A stretch of 64,000 nucleotides of DNA from Sphingomonas sp. TREG-RG-20F-R18-01 (GCF_022662475.1 NZ_JAKNQQ010000002.1:434001-498000), one strand, 5' to 3'. Numbered from the stretch's first letter, positions 53,315 through 62,639 are shown. The notes: generated by a model not told the origin, from the sequence alone. Numbers and translations: made by a program.

Positions 53315-54757
53315 ATGAACCGTCCCGTCTTCACGCTGCTCGCCGCCGTCGGCGCGACGCTGTCCGCCGCCGCCGCCGCCCCGGTCGTCGCGCGCGATGG
53401 CACACCGACGGTCGTGACGATCGACAGCGGGCCGATCCGCGGCGCGTCGGCGGACGGCATTCTCAGCTGGAAGGGCGTTCCGTTCGCTGCCGCACCGACG
53501 GGAGCGCTGCGCTGGCGCGCACCGCAGCCGGTTGCCGCGTGGCGCGCGGTCCGAGATGCGACCGGCTATGCCCATGACTGCATGCAGTTGCCCTTCCCCA
53601 GCGACGCCGCCCCGCTCGGGACGCAACCCGCCGAGGACTGCCTCTACGCCAATGTCTGGAGAGCCGCCGGCGCGGCGCGCAAGCTGCCGGTGCTGGTGTG
53701 GATCTACGGTGGCGGGTTCGTCAACGGCGGGGCATCGCCCCCGACCTATGCCGGCGCGAACATGGCGAAGCAGGGGGTCCTGTTCGTCAGCTTCAACTAC
53801 CGCCTCGGCCGGTTCGGCAGCTTCGCCCACCCGCAACTGACGCGGCAGGATCCCGACCACGGGTTGCTCGCCAATTACGGATTCCTCGATCAGATCGCCG
53901 CGCTGCAATGGGTCAGGCGCAACGTCGCGGCGTTTGGCGGCGACCCGGCCAATGTGACGATCATCGGCGAAAGCGCGGGCGGCATGTCGGTCCATGCGAT
54001 GGTCACGTCCCCGCTGGCAAAGGGCTTGTTCGGCAAGGCGATCGTGATGTCTGGCGGGGCAGGCGCGAGCGACCCCGGGGCGACCCTGGCGGCGGCCGAG
54101 CGGACCGGCGTCGCCTTCGCCGCAGCGCACGGCATCGCGGCGGATGACCCGAACGCGATCGACAAGCTGCGCGGCCTGAGTGCGGAAACCGTCGTCGACG
54201 GGCTCAACCTGGCCCATCGCGGCGGAGCGTCGGGCGGACCCGAGACCTACAGCAGCCCGGTCGTCGACGGGAAGATCGCGGTCGATCTCGGCACGGCCTA
54301 TGCCTCGGGCGCGTTCGCGCACGTGCCGATGATGATCGGCGCGACCAGCAACGACATTGGCGGGAAGACCGGCTTCATGATCGCCGGCGCGCGGCAGGCC
54401 GCACAGGTCATCGCGGAGGAGGGCGTGCCCGTTTACGCCTATCGTTTCTCCTATGTCGCCGCGTCGCTCCAGCACCCCGGCGCGGACCATGCGAGCGACA
54501 TCCCGTTCTTCTTCGACAATGCCGCGATCAAATATGGCGCGCAGACGACCCCGCGGGACGTGGCCATGGGCAGGACGATCAGCGGCTATATCGCCCGCTT
54601 CGCGAAGACCGGCGATCCCAACGGCGCCGGGCTGGCCGAATGGCCACGCTACCGCCGCGCGAGCGACATGCTCCTGGACTTCGCGCCCGATGGCACTGCC
54701 AGGCCCGAGAAGGATCCCTGGGGTGCCGAGATCGAGGCGGTAACCAGGGCGAAATAG
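53315..54757 (+). CDS. Secreted type B carboxylesterase/lipase
   Basis: The 480-residue alpha/beta hydrolase has a signal peptide ending VVA (about residue 26). GILSWKGVPFAAAPTGALRW is the family entry motif, EDCLYANVWRAAG the type B signature, VWIYGGGFVNG the oxyanion hole, and VTIIGESAGGMSVHAMVTSP the nucleophile elbow with catalytic Ser. The likely catalytic His lies in HPGADHASDIPFFF. It is close in length to para-nitrobenzyl esterase-like proteins. It follows cobU by 63 bp but has its own CCGGAG ribosome site and no metabolic tie to B12. Confidence 0.92.
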   Translation: MNRPVFTLLAAVGATLSAAAAAPVVARDGTPTVVTIDSGPIRGASADGILSWKGVPFAAAPTGALRWRAPQPVAAWRAVRDATGYAHDCMQLPFPSDAAPLGTQPAEDCLYANVWRAAGAARKLPVLVWIYGGGFVNGGASPPTYAGANMAKQGVLFVSFNYRLGRFGSFAHPQLTRQDPDHGLLANYGFLDQIAALQWVRRNVAAFGGDPANVTIIGESAGGMSVHAMVTSPLAKGLFGKAIVMSGGAGASDPGATLAAAERTGVAFAAAHGIAADDPNAIDKLRGLSAETVVDGLNLAHRGGASGGPETYSSPVVDGKIAVDLGTAYASGAFAHVPMMIGATSNDIGGKTGFMIAGARQAAQVIAEEGVPVYAYRFSYVAASLQHPGADHASDIPFFFDNAAIKYGAQTTPRDVAMGRTISGYIARFAKTGDPNGAGLAEWPRYRRASDMLLDFAPDGTARPEKDPWGAEIEAVTRAK

Positions 54758-54815
54758 GGCGTCGTGCGGGCGGCCAGATCCTCGGCCGCCCGGACGTTGC
54801 GTCGACCGGCGTCGG

Positions 54816-55928
54816 TCAGACGCGCATCGGCATCAGCACGTACAGCGCCGCCGACTTGTCATTCTCGCGGATCAGCGTCGGCGCGGCGGCATCGGCGAGG
54901 TGAACCTCGATCGTGTCGCCATCCAGCTGCCCGAGGATGTCGAGCAGATAGCGGCTGTTGAACCCGATCTCGAAGCCGAGCGCGGTGTAGTCACCGGGGA
55001 CTTCCTCCGCCGCGGTGCCGTTTTCGGGCGAGCTCACCGACAGGATGATCTTGTCGCGGTCGAGCGCCATCTTGACCGCGCGGGTCTTCTCGGTCGCGAT
55101 CGTCGAGACGCGGTCGACGCCTTCCTCGAAGCTGCGCGGGTCGATCTTGAGGATCTTGTCGTTGCCGGTCGGGATCACGCGGCTGTAGTCCGGGAAGGTC
55201 CCGTCGATCAGCTTGGAGGTCAGCAAAGCCTGCCCCAGATCGAAGCGGATCTTGGTCGGCGACATCGACACGCCGACCGAGCCGTCGATCTCGTCGAGCA
55301 GCTTGCGCAGCTCGGCGATGCACTTCCGCGGAATGATGATGTCGGGCATCGACTCAGCACCGTCGGGCCGTGGCATGGTGACGCGCGCGAGCCGGTGACC
55401 GTCGGTCGCGGCGGCCTTGAGCACGGGGAGCGGATCCTCCGACACGTGCCAGAAGATGCCGTTCAGATAATAGCGCGTTTCCTCGGTCGAGATCGCGAAG
55501 CGCGTCTTGTCGATGATCTGCTTGAGCGTCTCGGCGGGCAGCTCGAAGCTGACCGGGAGCTCGCCCTCGGCGATCACCGGGAAATCGTCGCGCGGCAGCG
55601 TGCCGAGCTGGAACTTGGCGCGTCCCGCCATGATCGTCATCTTGCCTTCGGCCGCGCTCAGCGAGACCTGGCTACCCTCGGGCAGCTTGCGCGCGATGTC
55701 GAACAGCGTGTGCGCCGACACGGTGGTCGAGCCGGGCTGGTCGACCGCGGCCGCGATCGTCTCGTTGATCTGGAGATCCAGATCGGTCGCCATCAGCTTG
55801 AGGCCACCTTCGGCGGTCGCCTCGATCAGGACGTTGGAGAGGATTGGAATGGTATTGCGCCGCTCGACCACCGACTGGACGTGGCTGAGCCCCTTCAACA
55901 AGGTTGCGCGTTCGATCGTCGCCTTCAT
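54816..55928 (-). CDS. dnaN: DNA polymerase III beta sliding clamp
   Basis: The 370-residue protein is the standard length for the three-domain clamp. LSHVQSVVERRNTIPILSNV near the start, LKLMATDLDLQINETIAAAV, VLKAAATDGHRLARVTMPRP and the closing SAALYVLMPMRV are characteristic. It encircles DNA and tethers Pol III. It stands alone here, with no dnaA, recF or gyrB beside it and no DnaA-box cluster noticed, so this is not an obvious origin. ATG 55928 gives the canonical MKATIERATLL start. Confidence 0.97.
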   Translation of the reverse strand: MKATIERATLLKGLSHVQSVVERRNTIPILSNVLIEATAEGGLKLMATDLDLQINETIAAAVDQPGSTTVSAHTLFDIARKLPEGSQVSLSAAEGKMTIMAGRAKFQLGTLPRDDFPVIAEGELPVSFELPAETLKQIIDKTRFAISTEETRYYLNGIFWHVSEDPLPVLKAAATDGHRLARVTMPRPDGAESMPDIIIPRKCIAELRKLLDEIDGSVGVSMSPTKIRFDLGQALLTSKLIDGTFPDYSRVIPTGNDKILKIDPRSFEEGVDRVSTIATEKTRAVKMALDRDKIILSVSSPENGTAAEEVPGDYTALGFEIGFNSRYLLDILGQLDGDTIEVHLADAAAPTLIRENDKSAALYVLMPMRV

Positions 55929-56012
55929 GCCGTTCCCCCGGGCCGCCGCCCCAATTTCAGCCCGTACCGGTGCGCACCGGGGGCAATTCGCCGTGTCCCT
56001 TTCCTTAAACAT

Positions 56013-56043
56013 AAAAGGGGCCGGGGCAAGCGCCCCGACCCCT
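56013..56043 (-). terminator. Rho-independent terminator
   Basis: On the minus strand, AGGGGTCGGGGCG, CTT, GCCCCGGCCCCT folds into a GC-rich hairpin followed by TTTTAT. It lies 57 bp downstream of the outer-membrane protein stop at 56101 and upstream of dnaN. Confidence 0.85.
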
Positions 56044-56100
56044 CTTTCCCATACCTAAATCAGGCCTGGGCCGTCTCTTTTCCGGTCGGAACGAACCGAA

Positions 56101-56781
56101 TCAGAAGCGGAAACCAACGCCGGCCAGAACCTGGTGACGGTCCGTATCGACGCTGAAGTTGTTCGTGTTCGCGCCGTTTGCGAACTCGAGACGGGCGTTG
56201 CCGTAGTTCGAATAGCGATATTCGAGCTTGGCATAGGTGCGCGGCGTGATCGCCTGCTCGACACCGGCGCCGACGCGGTAGCCGTCCAGCGTGTAATGCT
56301 GCCCGGTGGTGACCGTGCCGTTGTTGGCGGTCAGGTCGAGGCGGGCGTTGGTGTAGCCGCCCTTGACGTACAGCAGCGTGGTCGGCTGGAGCTTGTAGCC
56401 GGCACGCGCGCCGGCGTAGAAGTCACGACCGGCCTTGACGCGACCATAGCCGAGCGCGGCGGCGTCGACCGGGTTGTTGGTGACCTTGCTGGTCGACCCG
56501 GTGACCTCGCCTTCGACGCCGAACACGAAGCGGCCGCCGGTGTCGATGTCATAGCCGATGTCGCCGCCATAGGTCAGGCCGTCGGCGCCGCGATCACCGC
56601 GGATGCTCGAGCCATCGGTGCTGCCGGGCTGCAGCTTGTCGTAGCCGAGCAGGACGCCGGCACGCGGGCCGTTGAACGCGCGGTCGGAAGAGGGCGGGGG
56701 CGGGCCGTCCTGGGCCAGTGCGGGGGCTGCCATGCCGAGGCCGAGAACGGCGGTGGCGGCGGTGAGGACGATCTTGCGCAT
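56101..56781 (-). CDS. Outer-membrane beta-barrel protein (OmpA/porin-like opacity family)
   Basis: The 226-residue protein has a signal peptide (KIVLTAATAVLGLGMAAPAL, cleaved after LAQ) and an eight-strand-type barrel. Typical strands are AGVLLGYDKLQ, YGGDIGYDIDTGGRFVFGVE, FYAGARAGYKLQPTTLLYVK and YAKLEYRYSNYGNARLEF, ending with the C-terminal aromatic pattern HQVLAGVGFRF. It is related to the Omp25/31 and opacity group common in alphaproteobacteria. It has its own terminator downstream, so it is probably a single-gene, well-expressed unit. Function is structural or unknown. Confidence 0.88.
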   Translation of the reverse strand: MRKIVLTAATAVLGLGMAAPALAQDGPPPPSSDRAFNGPRAGVLLGYDKLQPGSTDGSSIRGDRGADGLTYGGDIGYDIDTGGRFVFGVEGEVTGSTSKVTNNPVDAAALGYGRVKAGRDFYAGARAGYKLQPTTLLYVKGGYTNARLDLTANNGTVTTGQHYTLDGYRVGAGVEQAITPRTYAKLEYRYSNYGNARLEFANGANTNNFSVDTDRHQVLAGVGFRF

Positions 56782-56929
56782 TGGGGGTACTCCATGGTGT
56801 TCGCCCGCCGGTCCTAAATCCTTCGCGGCGGGGAATGCTCAAATAGGCGGCCCGGTACGGCGTTGCATGAACCTCAGATAAACACGGAAAACCGTTGCTA
56901 TTGCGCCACACGGGGTTGAAGAGACGGCC

Positions 56930-57604
56930 ATGAATTCCAACGCCACGATGCTGTCGCACCCTGCCGCCTTAACGCCACGGCGTGGCCGTGATTACATCGC
57001 GCGGCATGGCGAAACCGTCTTCAATGCGGCCGGACGCTTGCAGGGCGAGCATCCGCACACGCCGCTCACGCGCGCCGGTTTTGCGCAGGCGGACGAAATG
57101 GGGCGGGTGTTGCGGCAGAAATTGGGCAGCAAACCGGCGCTTACCCTGTGGGCATCGCCGACCGGACGCGCGTTGCAGACGCTCGCGGTGATCGCCGAGC
57201 ATCTCGAGCTCGACTGGCACGCCGCAAAAACCGATTCGCGCCTGGTCGAGATCGGCACCGGCGACTGGGCCGGGCGCTATTATGCCGATCTCGCGGCGGA
57301 AGGGCAGAAGGTCGTCGATCGCGCGACCGGGCTGCTGCATCCCGCCCCGAACGGCGAACAGTATCCCGCGATCGCCGCGCGCGTGTCGGGCTGGCTCGCG
57401 GATACCGACGGGGATCCGGGCGATCGCCTCGTCATCATGCACGGCGTGTCGAGCCGCGTGCTGCGCGGGGTGATGACCGGGGGCGCGGACCTGCCCGGCT
57501 ATGGCGCGCCCGCGCTCCCCGGGTTGCCGCAAGGGTCGATCGTGTCGATCGCGCGCGGCGTGGAGACGCTGGTCCATCGCGGCGCGGGGCATGCGCTCGC
57601 GTGA
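56930..57604 (+). CDS. Histidine phosphatase family protein (phosphoglycerate mutase-like)
   Basis: The 224-residue protein has the catalytic YIARHGETVFNAAGRLQGEH motif, the acid region LWASPTGRALQTLAVIAEHL and LVEIGTGDWAGRYYADLAAE, and the second His in RLVIMHGVSSRVLRGVMTGG. This is the branch-2 phosphatase fold. The substrate cannot be read; broad small-molecule phosphatases look alike. The stop overlaps the GTG of a small secreted-protein gene (GTGA). Confidence 0.88.
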   Translation: MNSNATMLSHPAALTPRRGRDYIARHGETVFNAAGRLQGEHPHTPLTRAGFAQADEMGRVLRQKLGSKPALTLWASPTGRALQTLAVIAEHLELDWHAAKTDSRLVEIGTGDWAGRYYADLAAEGQKVVDRATGLLHPAPNGEQYPAIAARVSGWLADTDGDPGDRLVIMHGVSSRVLRGVMTGGADLPGYGAPALPGLPQGSIVSIARGVETLVHRGAGHALA

Positions 57605-58104
57605 TCCGGCCGGGGCTGGCGGTGCTGGCGCTGGTCGCCCTTCCCGCGGCCGCGGGCGCGCGCGAGACGCTCGGCGTGTTCGACCGCTGGGGCGCGTTCA
57701 GCGATCCCGCGCCGCGCCGCTGCTACGCGATCGCCGAGCCGGTGCGCGCGGGCGGCGCGTCGCGCTGGCGACCGTTCGCGAGCATCGCGAGCTGGCCGAC
57801 GCCCGGATCGGGCGGCGGCGGGGTGCGCAACCAGCTCCACGTCCGCCTGAGCCGGGATCGCAACCCGCAGGCGCGCGTCACGCTGTCGGTCGGCGACCGG
57901 CGCTTCGACCTGACCGCGACCGCCGCCGACGCCTGGGCAAGCGATGCGCGGACCGACGCCGCGATCGTGTCGGCGATCCGATCGAGCCGGAGCATGAGCG
58001 TCGAAACGCTGGGCCGCACCGGGGGCCCGTTCGCGGACGTCTATGCGCTGAAGGGCGCGGCCACCGCGATCGACGCGGCGGCGCTGGCGTGTCTGACGCG
58101 GTAG
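57601..58104 (+). CDS. Small secreted protein of unknown function
   Basis: The 167-residue product starts with GTG overlapping the phosphatase stop. A signal peptide (LAVLALVALPAAAGA) is followed by TLGVFDRWGAFSDPAPRRCY and a C-terminal Cys (ALACLTR), so one disulfide is possible. The layout, a Trp near the start, an RRCY motif and a beta-rich body with RFDLTATAADAWAS, recalls the invasion-associated locus B (IalB) family, but the match is weak. It is probably periplasmic and co-translated with the phosphatase. Confidence 0.65.
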   Translation: MIRPGLAVLALVALPAAAGARETLGVFDRWGAFSDPAPRRCYAIAEPVRAGGASRWRPFASIASWPTPGSGGGGVRNQLHVRLSRDRNPQARVTLSVGDRRFDLTATAADAWASDARTDAAIVSAIRSSRSMSVETLGRTGGPFADVYALKGAATAIDAAALACLTR

Positions 58105-58111
58105 GGGGCAG

Positions 58112-58636
58112 TCAGGCGCGGATCGCGGCGCTGCGCTTGGCCATCGCATCGCGGCGCAGCGCGAGCCCGGCCGCCAGCCACAACGCCGCCGCGGCCCCGA
58201 ACCCCGCCAGGTCGCCGCCCGCCGGCGCGCCGACCAGGACTCCCGCTACCGCAGCGGCGATCAGCGCGCCGCCGAGGCCGTAGAACGGACGAAATCCGGA
58301 TGCGAAGGCGATCGGCAGGAAATGCAGTCCGACGACCAGCGCCATCGCGGGCAGGAGCAAGTCGGGCCGGTGAAGATTGATGACGATGTTGGACGCGAGA
58401 AAGAGGCCGATCCCCTCTCCGACGGTGCTCCACACGATCACCCGTTCTTCCTGCGGCGAGGGTGTTATGCCCTTGCCCGGCGTGCGGAGTCCGTACCAGG
58501 CGGCGAGGGCGATCAGGACGAACACCCCGAACGGCGCGGCCAGCGCAACACCGGCCAGATGCCCCTGCCAATAGAGCGTCAGCGACGCGAACACCGCGCC
58601 GAAAAAGCCCATGATCAGTGCCCCCCATGCCCCCAC
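58112..58636 (-). CDS. Integral membrane protein of unknown function
   Basis: The 174-residue protein has about five helices (for example ALIMGFFGAVFASLTLYWQG, LAAPFGVFVLIALAAWYG, LLLPAMALVVGLHFLPIAFA). The central IVWSTVGEGIGLFLASNIVI is the most distinctive segment. No family is recognised. The start may be GTG 58636 (AAGGGGGG five bases before) or ATG 58614. It is convergent with the secreted-protein gene and divergent from the NAD(P)-binding gene across 218 bp. Confidence 0.7.
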   Translation of the reverse strand: MGAWGALIMGFFGAVFASLTLYWQGHLAGVALAAPFGVFVLIALAAWYGLRTPGKGITPSPQEERVIVWSTVGEGIGLFLASNIVINLHRPDLLLPAMALVVGLHFLPIAFASGFRPFYGLGGALIAAAVAGVLVGAPAGGDLAGFGAAAALWLAAGLALRRDAMAKRSAAIRA

Positions 58637-58854
58637 GGCAGCCCCCCTTGCGACGATGATCGCGCACGCTACGCCGGGTTGGGCGCGCGGTCGAGCTGCC
58701 TGTTTGGAGGGGCGGGCCGCCAGCGTCCGGATCGGATCGTGTTATGGGAATGGACGGGATGGGTGCCTTGCCGACCGACCGCTTTTGAGCGACCACGGGG
58801 CGTTGGCAGAACGCTCGTCGAGAATCTTCCCGTGCGGAAGCATCGTAAGGGGGC

Positions 58855-59634
58855 ATGGTGGTGACGCGCAAAAAGGTGTTGGTCGTCGGTGCTGCGGGCA
58901 ATCTCGGCAGGCGCCTGATCCGGGCGGGGCAGCGACACGGCCATGAGATGACCGCGCTGGTTCGCGACGGCGGGGCCTTCACCTCCAGGCTGACAGGCGA
59001 CGAGCCTAACGACGTTCGTATCGTCGAATGCGATATCTTTGATACTGACGGGCTGCATTCGGCCATCGAGGGGCAGCATGTCGTCATCAACGCGGCTGGC
59101 AACGTGAACGATGGAAAGCCGTTCAGCGCGCTATTCGATCACGTCGTCAGTGCGGTCGAGCGTCATGCCGCCGTCGAGAAGGCGTGGTTTCTGGGCGGTG
59201 CGGCTGTACTCGACATTCCGCATACGCGGCGGATCGGGGTCGGACTCCCGTTCGTGCCCGCCATCTACGAGCCGCACCGCGTCAATTGGCAGAGGCTCGC
59301 AAGATCGACGCTTGATTGGTCATTGATGTGCCCCGGTCCGATGACGGCCGCGCAAGACGGCGAAACGCACGACGCGCTGCGTGTTTCGATCGATGCCATG
59401 CCCTATGAAATCGGAGCATGGGCACGATTTGCGCCATCCATCGCGCTGTCGCTGGTCCTGAAGTTCAAGCTGCCGGAACTGATCGTATCGTATGAAGGCG
59501 TCGCGACGGTCATCATGACCAATCTCGACCCCGGAGGATCGCTGTCACGCCACCGGGTCGGCTTGGCGCTTCCCGCGGGTCAACGGGGTGTCAAGGAAGG
59601 ATGGACGTTGGGGCAGCGCGGCCCCGATGTTTAG
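58855..59634 (+). CDS. NAD(P)-binding Rossmann protein (atypical SDR/NmrA-like)
   Basis: The 259-residue protein begins KKVLVVGAAGNLGRRLIRAG, the GXXGXXG cofactor motif of atypical SDRs, followed by VECDIFDTDGLHSAIEGQHV (the second-strand acid and helix) and VVINAAGNVNDG. No YXXXK catalytic pair is evident, so an NmrA-like or epimerase-like role, possibly regulatory, is likely. Its codon use looks less GC-biased than its neighbours, for example more ATA, TCG and AGA triplets. An AAGGGGGC ribosome site precedes ATG 58855. Function is unknown. Confidence 0.78.
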   Translation: MVVTRKKVLVVGAAGNLGRRLIRAGQRHGHEMTALVRDGGAFTSRLTGDEPNDVRIVECDIFDTDGLHSAIEGQHVVINAAGNVNDGKPFSALFDHVVSAVERHAAVEKAWFLGGAAVLDIPHTRRIGVGLPFVPAIYEPHRVNWQRLARSTLDWSLMCPGPMTAAQDGETHDALRVSIDAMPYEIGAWARFAPSIALSLVLKFKLPELIVSYEGVATVIMTNLDPGGSLSRHRVGLALPAGQRGVKEGWTLGQRGPDV

Positions 59635-59961
59635 GCTGAACCACGCTGATGTCCGTCGTTCGGCCCGCGACAAGGTCGGTTGAAGCGCCAGATCGGAGCG
59701 AACGTCGACATCGCCGTGTCCTACAGGCGCCTTCTCTGCTATCTTGCGACACGCTCCTTGACAGGTCTGGCCCCGTTCCTGCGCCATCCGCAAGACGCGC
59801 GCCGTACCGCGCAATCTCCCTAACTTTTGCCTAACCTTCCGCCTGAACTTGCCATCGCCACCGGGGCGAAACCGGGGCGAAGCCACCCGGGCGTGCACCT
59901 CGACCAACGCCACGATACCCGCCTCCCGCACAGGGAGTAGAAAATCCCGTCATTTTCCCCT
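59635..59961. other. Intergenic stretch, nothing recognised
   Basis: These 327 bp before rlmN contain no open frame with protein-like content, no clear hairpin and no riboswitch motif. The promoter for rlmN should lie in the locally AT-richer part near 59815-59845 or 59935-59960. Confidence 0.6.
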
Positions 59962-61182
59962 ATGTGCGCCACCATGCAGACAGCACCAGCCTTCTCCATG
60001 CCCATCCCGGGGCATATCGACCCCGTACCCGTGCCGCGCGCTTTGGTGCCGCGCAGCGACGGGCGGATCGATTTGCTAGGCCTGTCCAAGCCCGATCTCA
60101 GGATGGCGCTCGAGACCTCGCAGCTCGACCCCAAGCAGGCGAAGCTGCGCGCCAAGCAATTGTGGCACTGGATCTACAATCGCGGCGTCACCGACTTTTC
60201 GCTGATGACCGACATCTCGAAGACGATGCAGCCGTGGCTCGAGCAGCGCTTCACGATCAGCCGCCCGCAAGTGGTCGAGGCGCAGGTGTCGACCGACGGG
60301 ACGCGCAAGTGGCTGCTGCGCACCGACGACGGCAATGATTACGAGATGGTGTTCATCCCCGATGCCGACCGCGGCACGCTGTGCGTGTCGAGCCAGGTCG
60401 GCTGCACGCTCAACTGCCGCTTCTGCCACACCGGCACGATGCGGCTGGTGCGCAACCTCAGCCCGAGCGAAATCGTCGGGCAGGTGATGCTCGCGCGCGA
60501 TGCTTTGGGCGAATGGCCGAGCCAGCCCGAGGGGCGAATGCTCACCAACATCGTGATGATGGGGATGGGCGAGCCGCTCTACAATTTCGACAATGTCCGC
60601 GACGGGTTGAAGATCGTGATGGACGGCGACGGGATCGGCCTGTCGCGACGGCGGATCACGCTGTCGACCTCAGGCGTGGTGCCGCTGATGGCGCGCGCGG
60701 GCGAGGAGATTTCGGTCAACCTCGCGGTGTCGCTCCATGCCGTCACCAACGAGATCCGTGACGAGATCGTGCCGATCAACCGCAAGTACAAGCTGGAGGA
60801 AGTGCTCCAGGCGTGCGCGGACTATCCGGGCGCGAACAACGCGCGGCGGATCACGTTCGAATATGTGATGCTCAAGGACAAGAACGACAGCGACGCGGAT
60901 GCGCGCGAGCTGGTGCGGTTGCTCAAGCTGTATGACCTGCCGGCGAAGGTCAACCTGATCCCGTTCAACCCGTGGCCGGGCGCGCCCTATGAGTGCTCAA
61001 CGCCGGAGCGGATCAAGGCGTTCTCGAACATCGTGTTCGATGCCGGGATCAGCGCGCCGGTGCGGACCCCGCGCGGGCGCGACATCGATGCGGCGTGCGG
61101 GCAGCTCAAGACCGCGAGCGAGAAGAAGACGCGCGCCGAGCTCGACCGGCTGGCGGAGGAGAAGCAGGCGGCGTTGGGGTGA
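59962..61182 (+). CDS. rlmN: Dual-specificity rRNA/tRNA adenine-C2 methyltransferase RlmN
   Basis: The 406-residue radical-SAM enzyme methylates A2503 of 23S rRNA and A37 of some tRNAs. The CX3CX2C cluster motif is [18 protein letters not shown] near residues 148-155. Further blocks are [55 protein letters not shown] and [20 protein letters not shown]. The C-terminal methyl-carrying Cys lies in [13 protein letters not shown] second in-frame ATG at 59974 is possible. The length is slightly longer than E. coli RlmN because of an N-terminal extension. Confidence 0.97.
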   Translation: MCATMQTAPAFSMPIPGHIDPVPVPRALVPRSDGRIDLLGLSKPDLRMALETSQLDPKQAKLRAKQLWHWIYNRGVTDFSLMTDISKTMQPWLEQRFTISRPQVVEAQVSTDGTRKWLLRTDDGNDYEMVFIPDADRGTLCVSSQVGCTLNCRFCHTGTMRLVRNLSPSEIVGQVMLARDALGEWPSQPEGRMLTNIVMMGMGEPLYNFDNVRDGLKIVMDGDGIGLSRRRITLSTSGVVPLMARAGEEISVNLAVSLHAVTNEIRDEIVPINRKYKLEEVLQACADYPGANNARRITFEYVMLKDKNDSDADARELVRLLKLYDLPAKVNLIPFNPWPGAPYECSTPERIKAFSNIVFDAGISAPVRTPRGRDIDAACGQLKTASEKKTRAELDRLAEEKQAALG

Positions 61183-61257
61183 AGCGGGGCTCCAGCAGCC
61201 CGTCACCGCGGCGGAGGCGAGACCGCTGCAAAAGTCGGTTTACGGACCCTTCGTTTG

Positions 61258-61350
61258 GTGTTTTCCCGCGAAGGCGGGAATTCAGAGTTAAGCAAAACAA
61301 CGGCTTACAGTTATCGCGACTCCTGGACTCCCGCCTTCGCGGGAGAACAC
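61258..61350. repeat. Palindromic repeat, FPAKAGIQ-type
   Basis: The imperfect inverted repeat pairs GTGTTTTCCCGCGAAGGCGG (61258 onward) with CCGCCTTCGCGGGAGAACAC (ending 61350), with a loop of about 30 nt. It is the same family as the element inside the decarboxylase gene (TTTTCCCGCG..AGGCGGGAA core) but more diverged. It lies between rlmN and the TSUP gene. Confidence 0.88.
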
Positions 61351-61376
61351 GTATGGTTTTGCAGATGTCTCGCGGA

Positions 61377-61442
61377 GGCCGGGGCCGTCGCGTTCGTAGC
61401 ACCCGGGTGCCGGTTTCCCTGCGGCCCCGGCCTTCGCCGGGG
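61377..61442. repeat. Second, unrelated palindromic repeat
   Basis: GGCCGGGGCCG at 61377-61387 is inverted at 61422-61432, and the right arm also forms its own hairpin CCCCGGCCTTCGCCGGGG (61425-61442) followed by TGACGG. It differs in sequence from the FPAKAGIQ-type element only 27 bp upstream. Together they fill most of the 381-bp gap between rlmN and the TSUP gene. Confidence 0.75.
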
Positions 61443-61563
61443 TGACGGCGGGCGGTTCGCTTCGACGCCTCACGCGTCAGTCGGCCCGCGTAGCTTGCCT
61501 CAATCCGGCCCCTGCGCCACATGCCGTCCGACGCATCATTCAGCACGGCAGGACGGAGTAACA

Positions 61564-62319
61564 GTGACCCTGACGACAATCGGCCTGTCCGCGGGCGCGG
61601 GCATCCTCGGCGGCGCGATGAACGCGCTGGCGGGCGGGGGCACGTTCGCGACGCTGCCCGCGCTCATCGCGCTCGGGCTGCCCGCCAATACCGCCAATGC
61701 CACCTCGAACGTTGCGCTGTTGCCGGGCGCGGCGACGAGCAGCTGGGCGTTTCGCAAGGAGCTTCAGCCGGTCGGCGGGGTCGATGTCCGGTTGCTCGGC
61801 GCGATCACCTTCGTCGGCGGGCTGGCGGGGAGTGCGCTGCTCGTCGTCACGCCGACGCGCGCGTTCGACCTGATCATCCCGTGGCTGCTGCTGTTCGCGT
61901 TCGTCGTGATCGCGTTCGGCAAGCAGGCCGCGGACGCGCTCCACAGCCGCGTCGCGATCGGGCCGCGGACGCTGATCGCGGCGCAGACGTTGCTCGGCGT
62001 GTATGGCGGCTATTTCGGCGGCGGGGTCGGGTTGATGACGACCGCGATCTACGGGTTGCTTGCGGGGGTTTCCCCGCGCGCGCTGTTCGCGCCGCGTACG
62101 CTGATGCTCGCGCTCGCCAATGCCGCCGCCGCGATCGTGTTCATCGCGGCCGGGCTGGTCGCGTGGGCGGCGGCGGTGCCGATGCTGGTCGGCGCGGTCT
62201 TCGGCGGGTGGATCGGCGCGATCGTCGGCAAGCGGCTGTCCCCCGGGCTGGTGCGCGGGTGGACGCTGCTCGTCACCGCCGCGACGACGATCGTGTTCTT
62301 CGCGCGCGCCTATTTCTGA
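61564..62319 (+). CDS. TSUP family permease (sulfite/sulfonate exporter, TauE/SafE)
   Basis: The 251-residue protein has about eight helices and the duplicated TSUP signature: GAMNALAGGGTFATLPALIA with NTANATSNVALLPGAATSSW in the first half, and GVYGGYFGGGVGLMTTAIYG in the second. The start is GTG 61564 with GGAG before it; the longer frame runs through the repeats. TSUP members export sulfite, sulfonates or related anions. The convergent gene pair next door encodes a sulfite dehydrogenase, so a sulfite link is plausible. The last 10 bp overlap the cytochrome gene. Confidence 0.88.
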   Translation: MTLTTIGLSAGAGILGGAMNALAGGGTFATLPALIALGLPANTANATSNVALLPGAATSSWAFRKELQPVGGVDVRLLGAITFVGGLAGSALLVVTPTRAFDLIIPWLLLFAFVVIAFGKQAADALHSRVAIGPRTLIAAQTLLGVYGGYFGGGVGLMTTAIYGLLAGVSPRALFAPRTLMLALANAAAAIVFIAAGLVAWAAAVPMLVGAVFGGWIGAIVGKRLSPGLVRGWTLLVTAATTIVFFARAYF

Positions 62320-62639
62320 TTGGGCAAAGTAAGCAGCGCGGCGAGGATCTTCGGGTCGTCCTTCGGGTCGATCGATGCCTTGTAGGCGGTGCGCATCTTG
62401 CCGATCTCGGTCGTCCAGGTCTTGGCGTCGAGCTTCGGCTGGGTGAGCAACTGCTCGGCCGAATGGCAGGCGGTGCAGTTGGTCGTCAGGATCTCCGCGC
62501 TGGCGGGGAGCGTCGCGGTCTCGGGCGGGAGCGTGATCGACTGCGAGGTCAGCGCGATCGCTGCGGGTGCGGGGGTTGCCTCGGGCGTACGCTGGCACGC
62601 GCCGAGCAGCAGCAGCGCGACGAGCGGCGCGCGCGTCAT
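62310..62639 (-). CDS. Monoheme c-type cytochrome, sulfite dehydrogenase subunit SorB-like
   Basis: The 109-residue lipoprotein has a lipobox LLGAC (Cys15) and one heme c site, CTACH at residues 55-59. The axial Met is probably in KMRTAYKAS. The C-terminal DDPKILAALLTLPNQK is typical of small cytochromes that accept electrons from SorA-type molybdoenzymes. It overlaps the molybdoenzyme gene upstream by 4 bp. Membrane anchoring through a lipid is unlike the soluble SorB of Starkeya, so the exact partner chain may differ. Confidence 0.82.
   Translation of the reverse strand: MTRAPLVALLLLGACQRTPEATPAPAAIALTSQSITLPPETATLPASAEILTTNCTACHSAEQLLTQPKLDAKTWTTEIGKMRTAYKASIDPKDDPKILAALLTLPNQK

Noticed and set aside
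54816..55928. A replication origin next to dnaN
   Set aside because: No dnaA, recF or gyrB neighbour, and no AT-rich or DnaA-box cluster was noticed.
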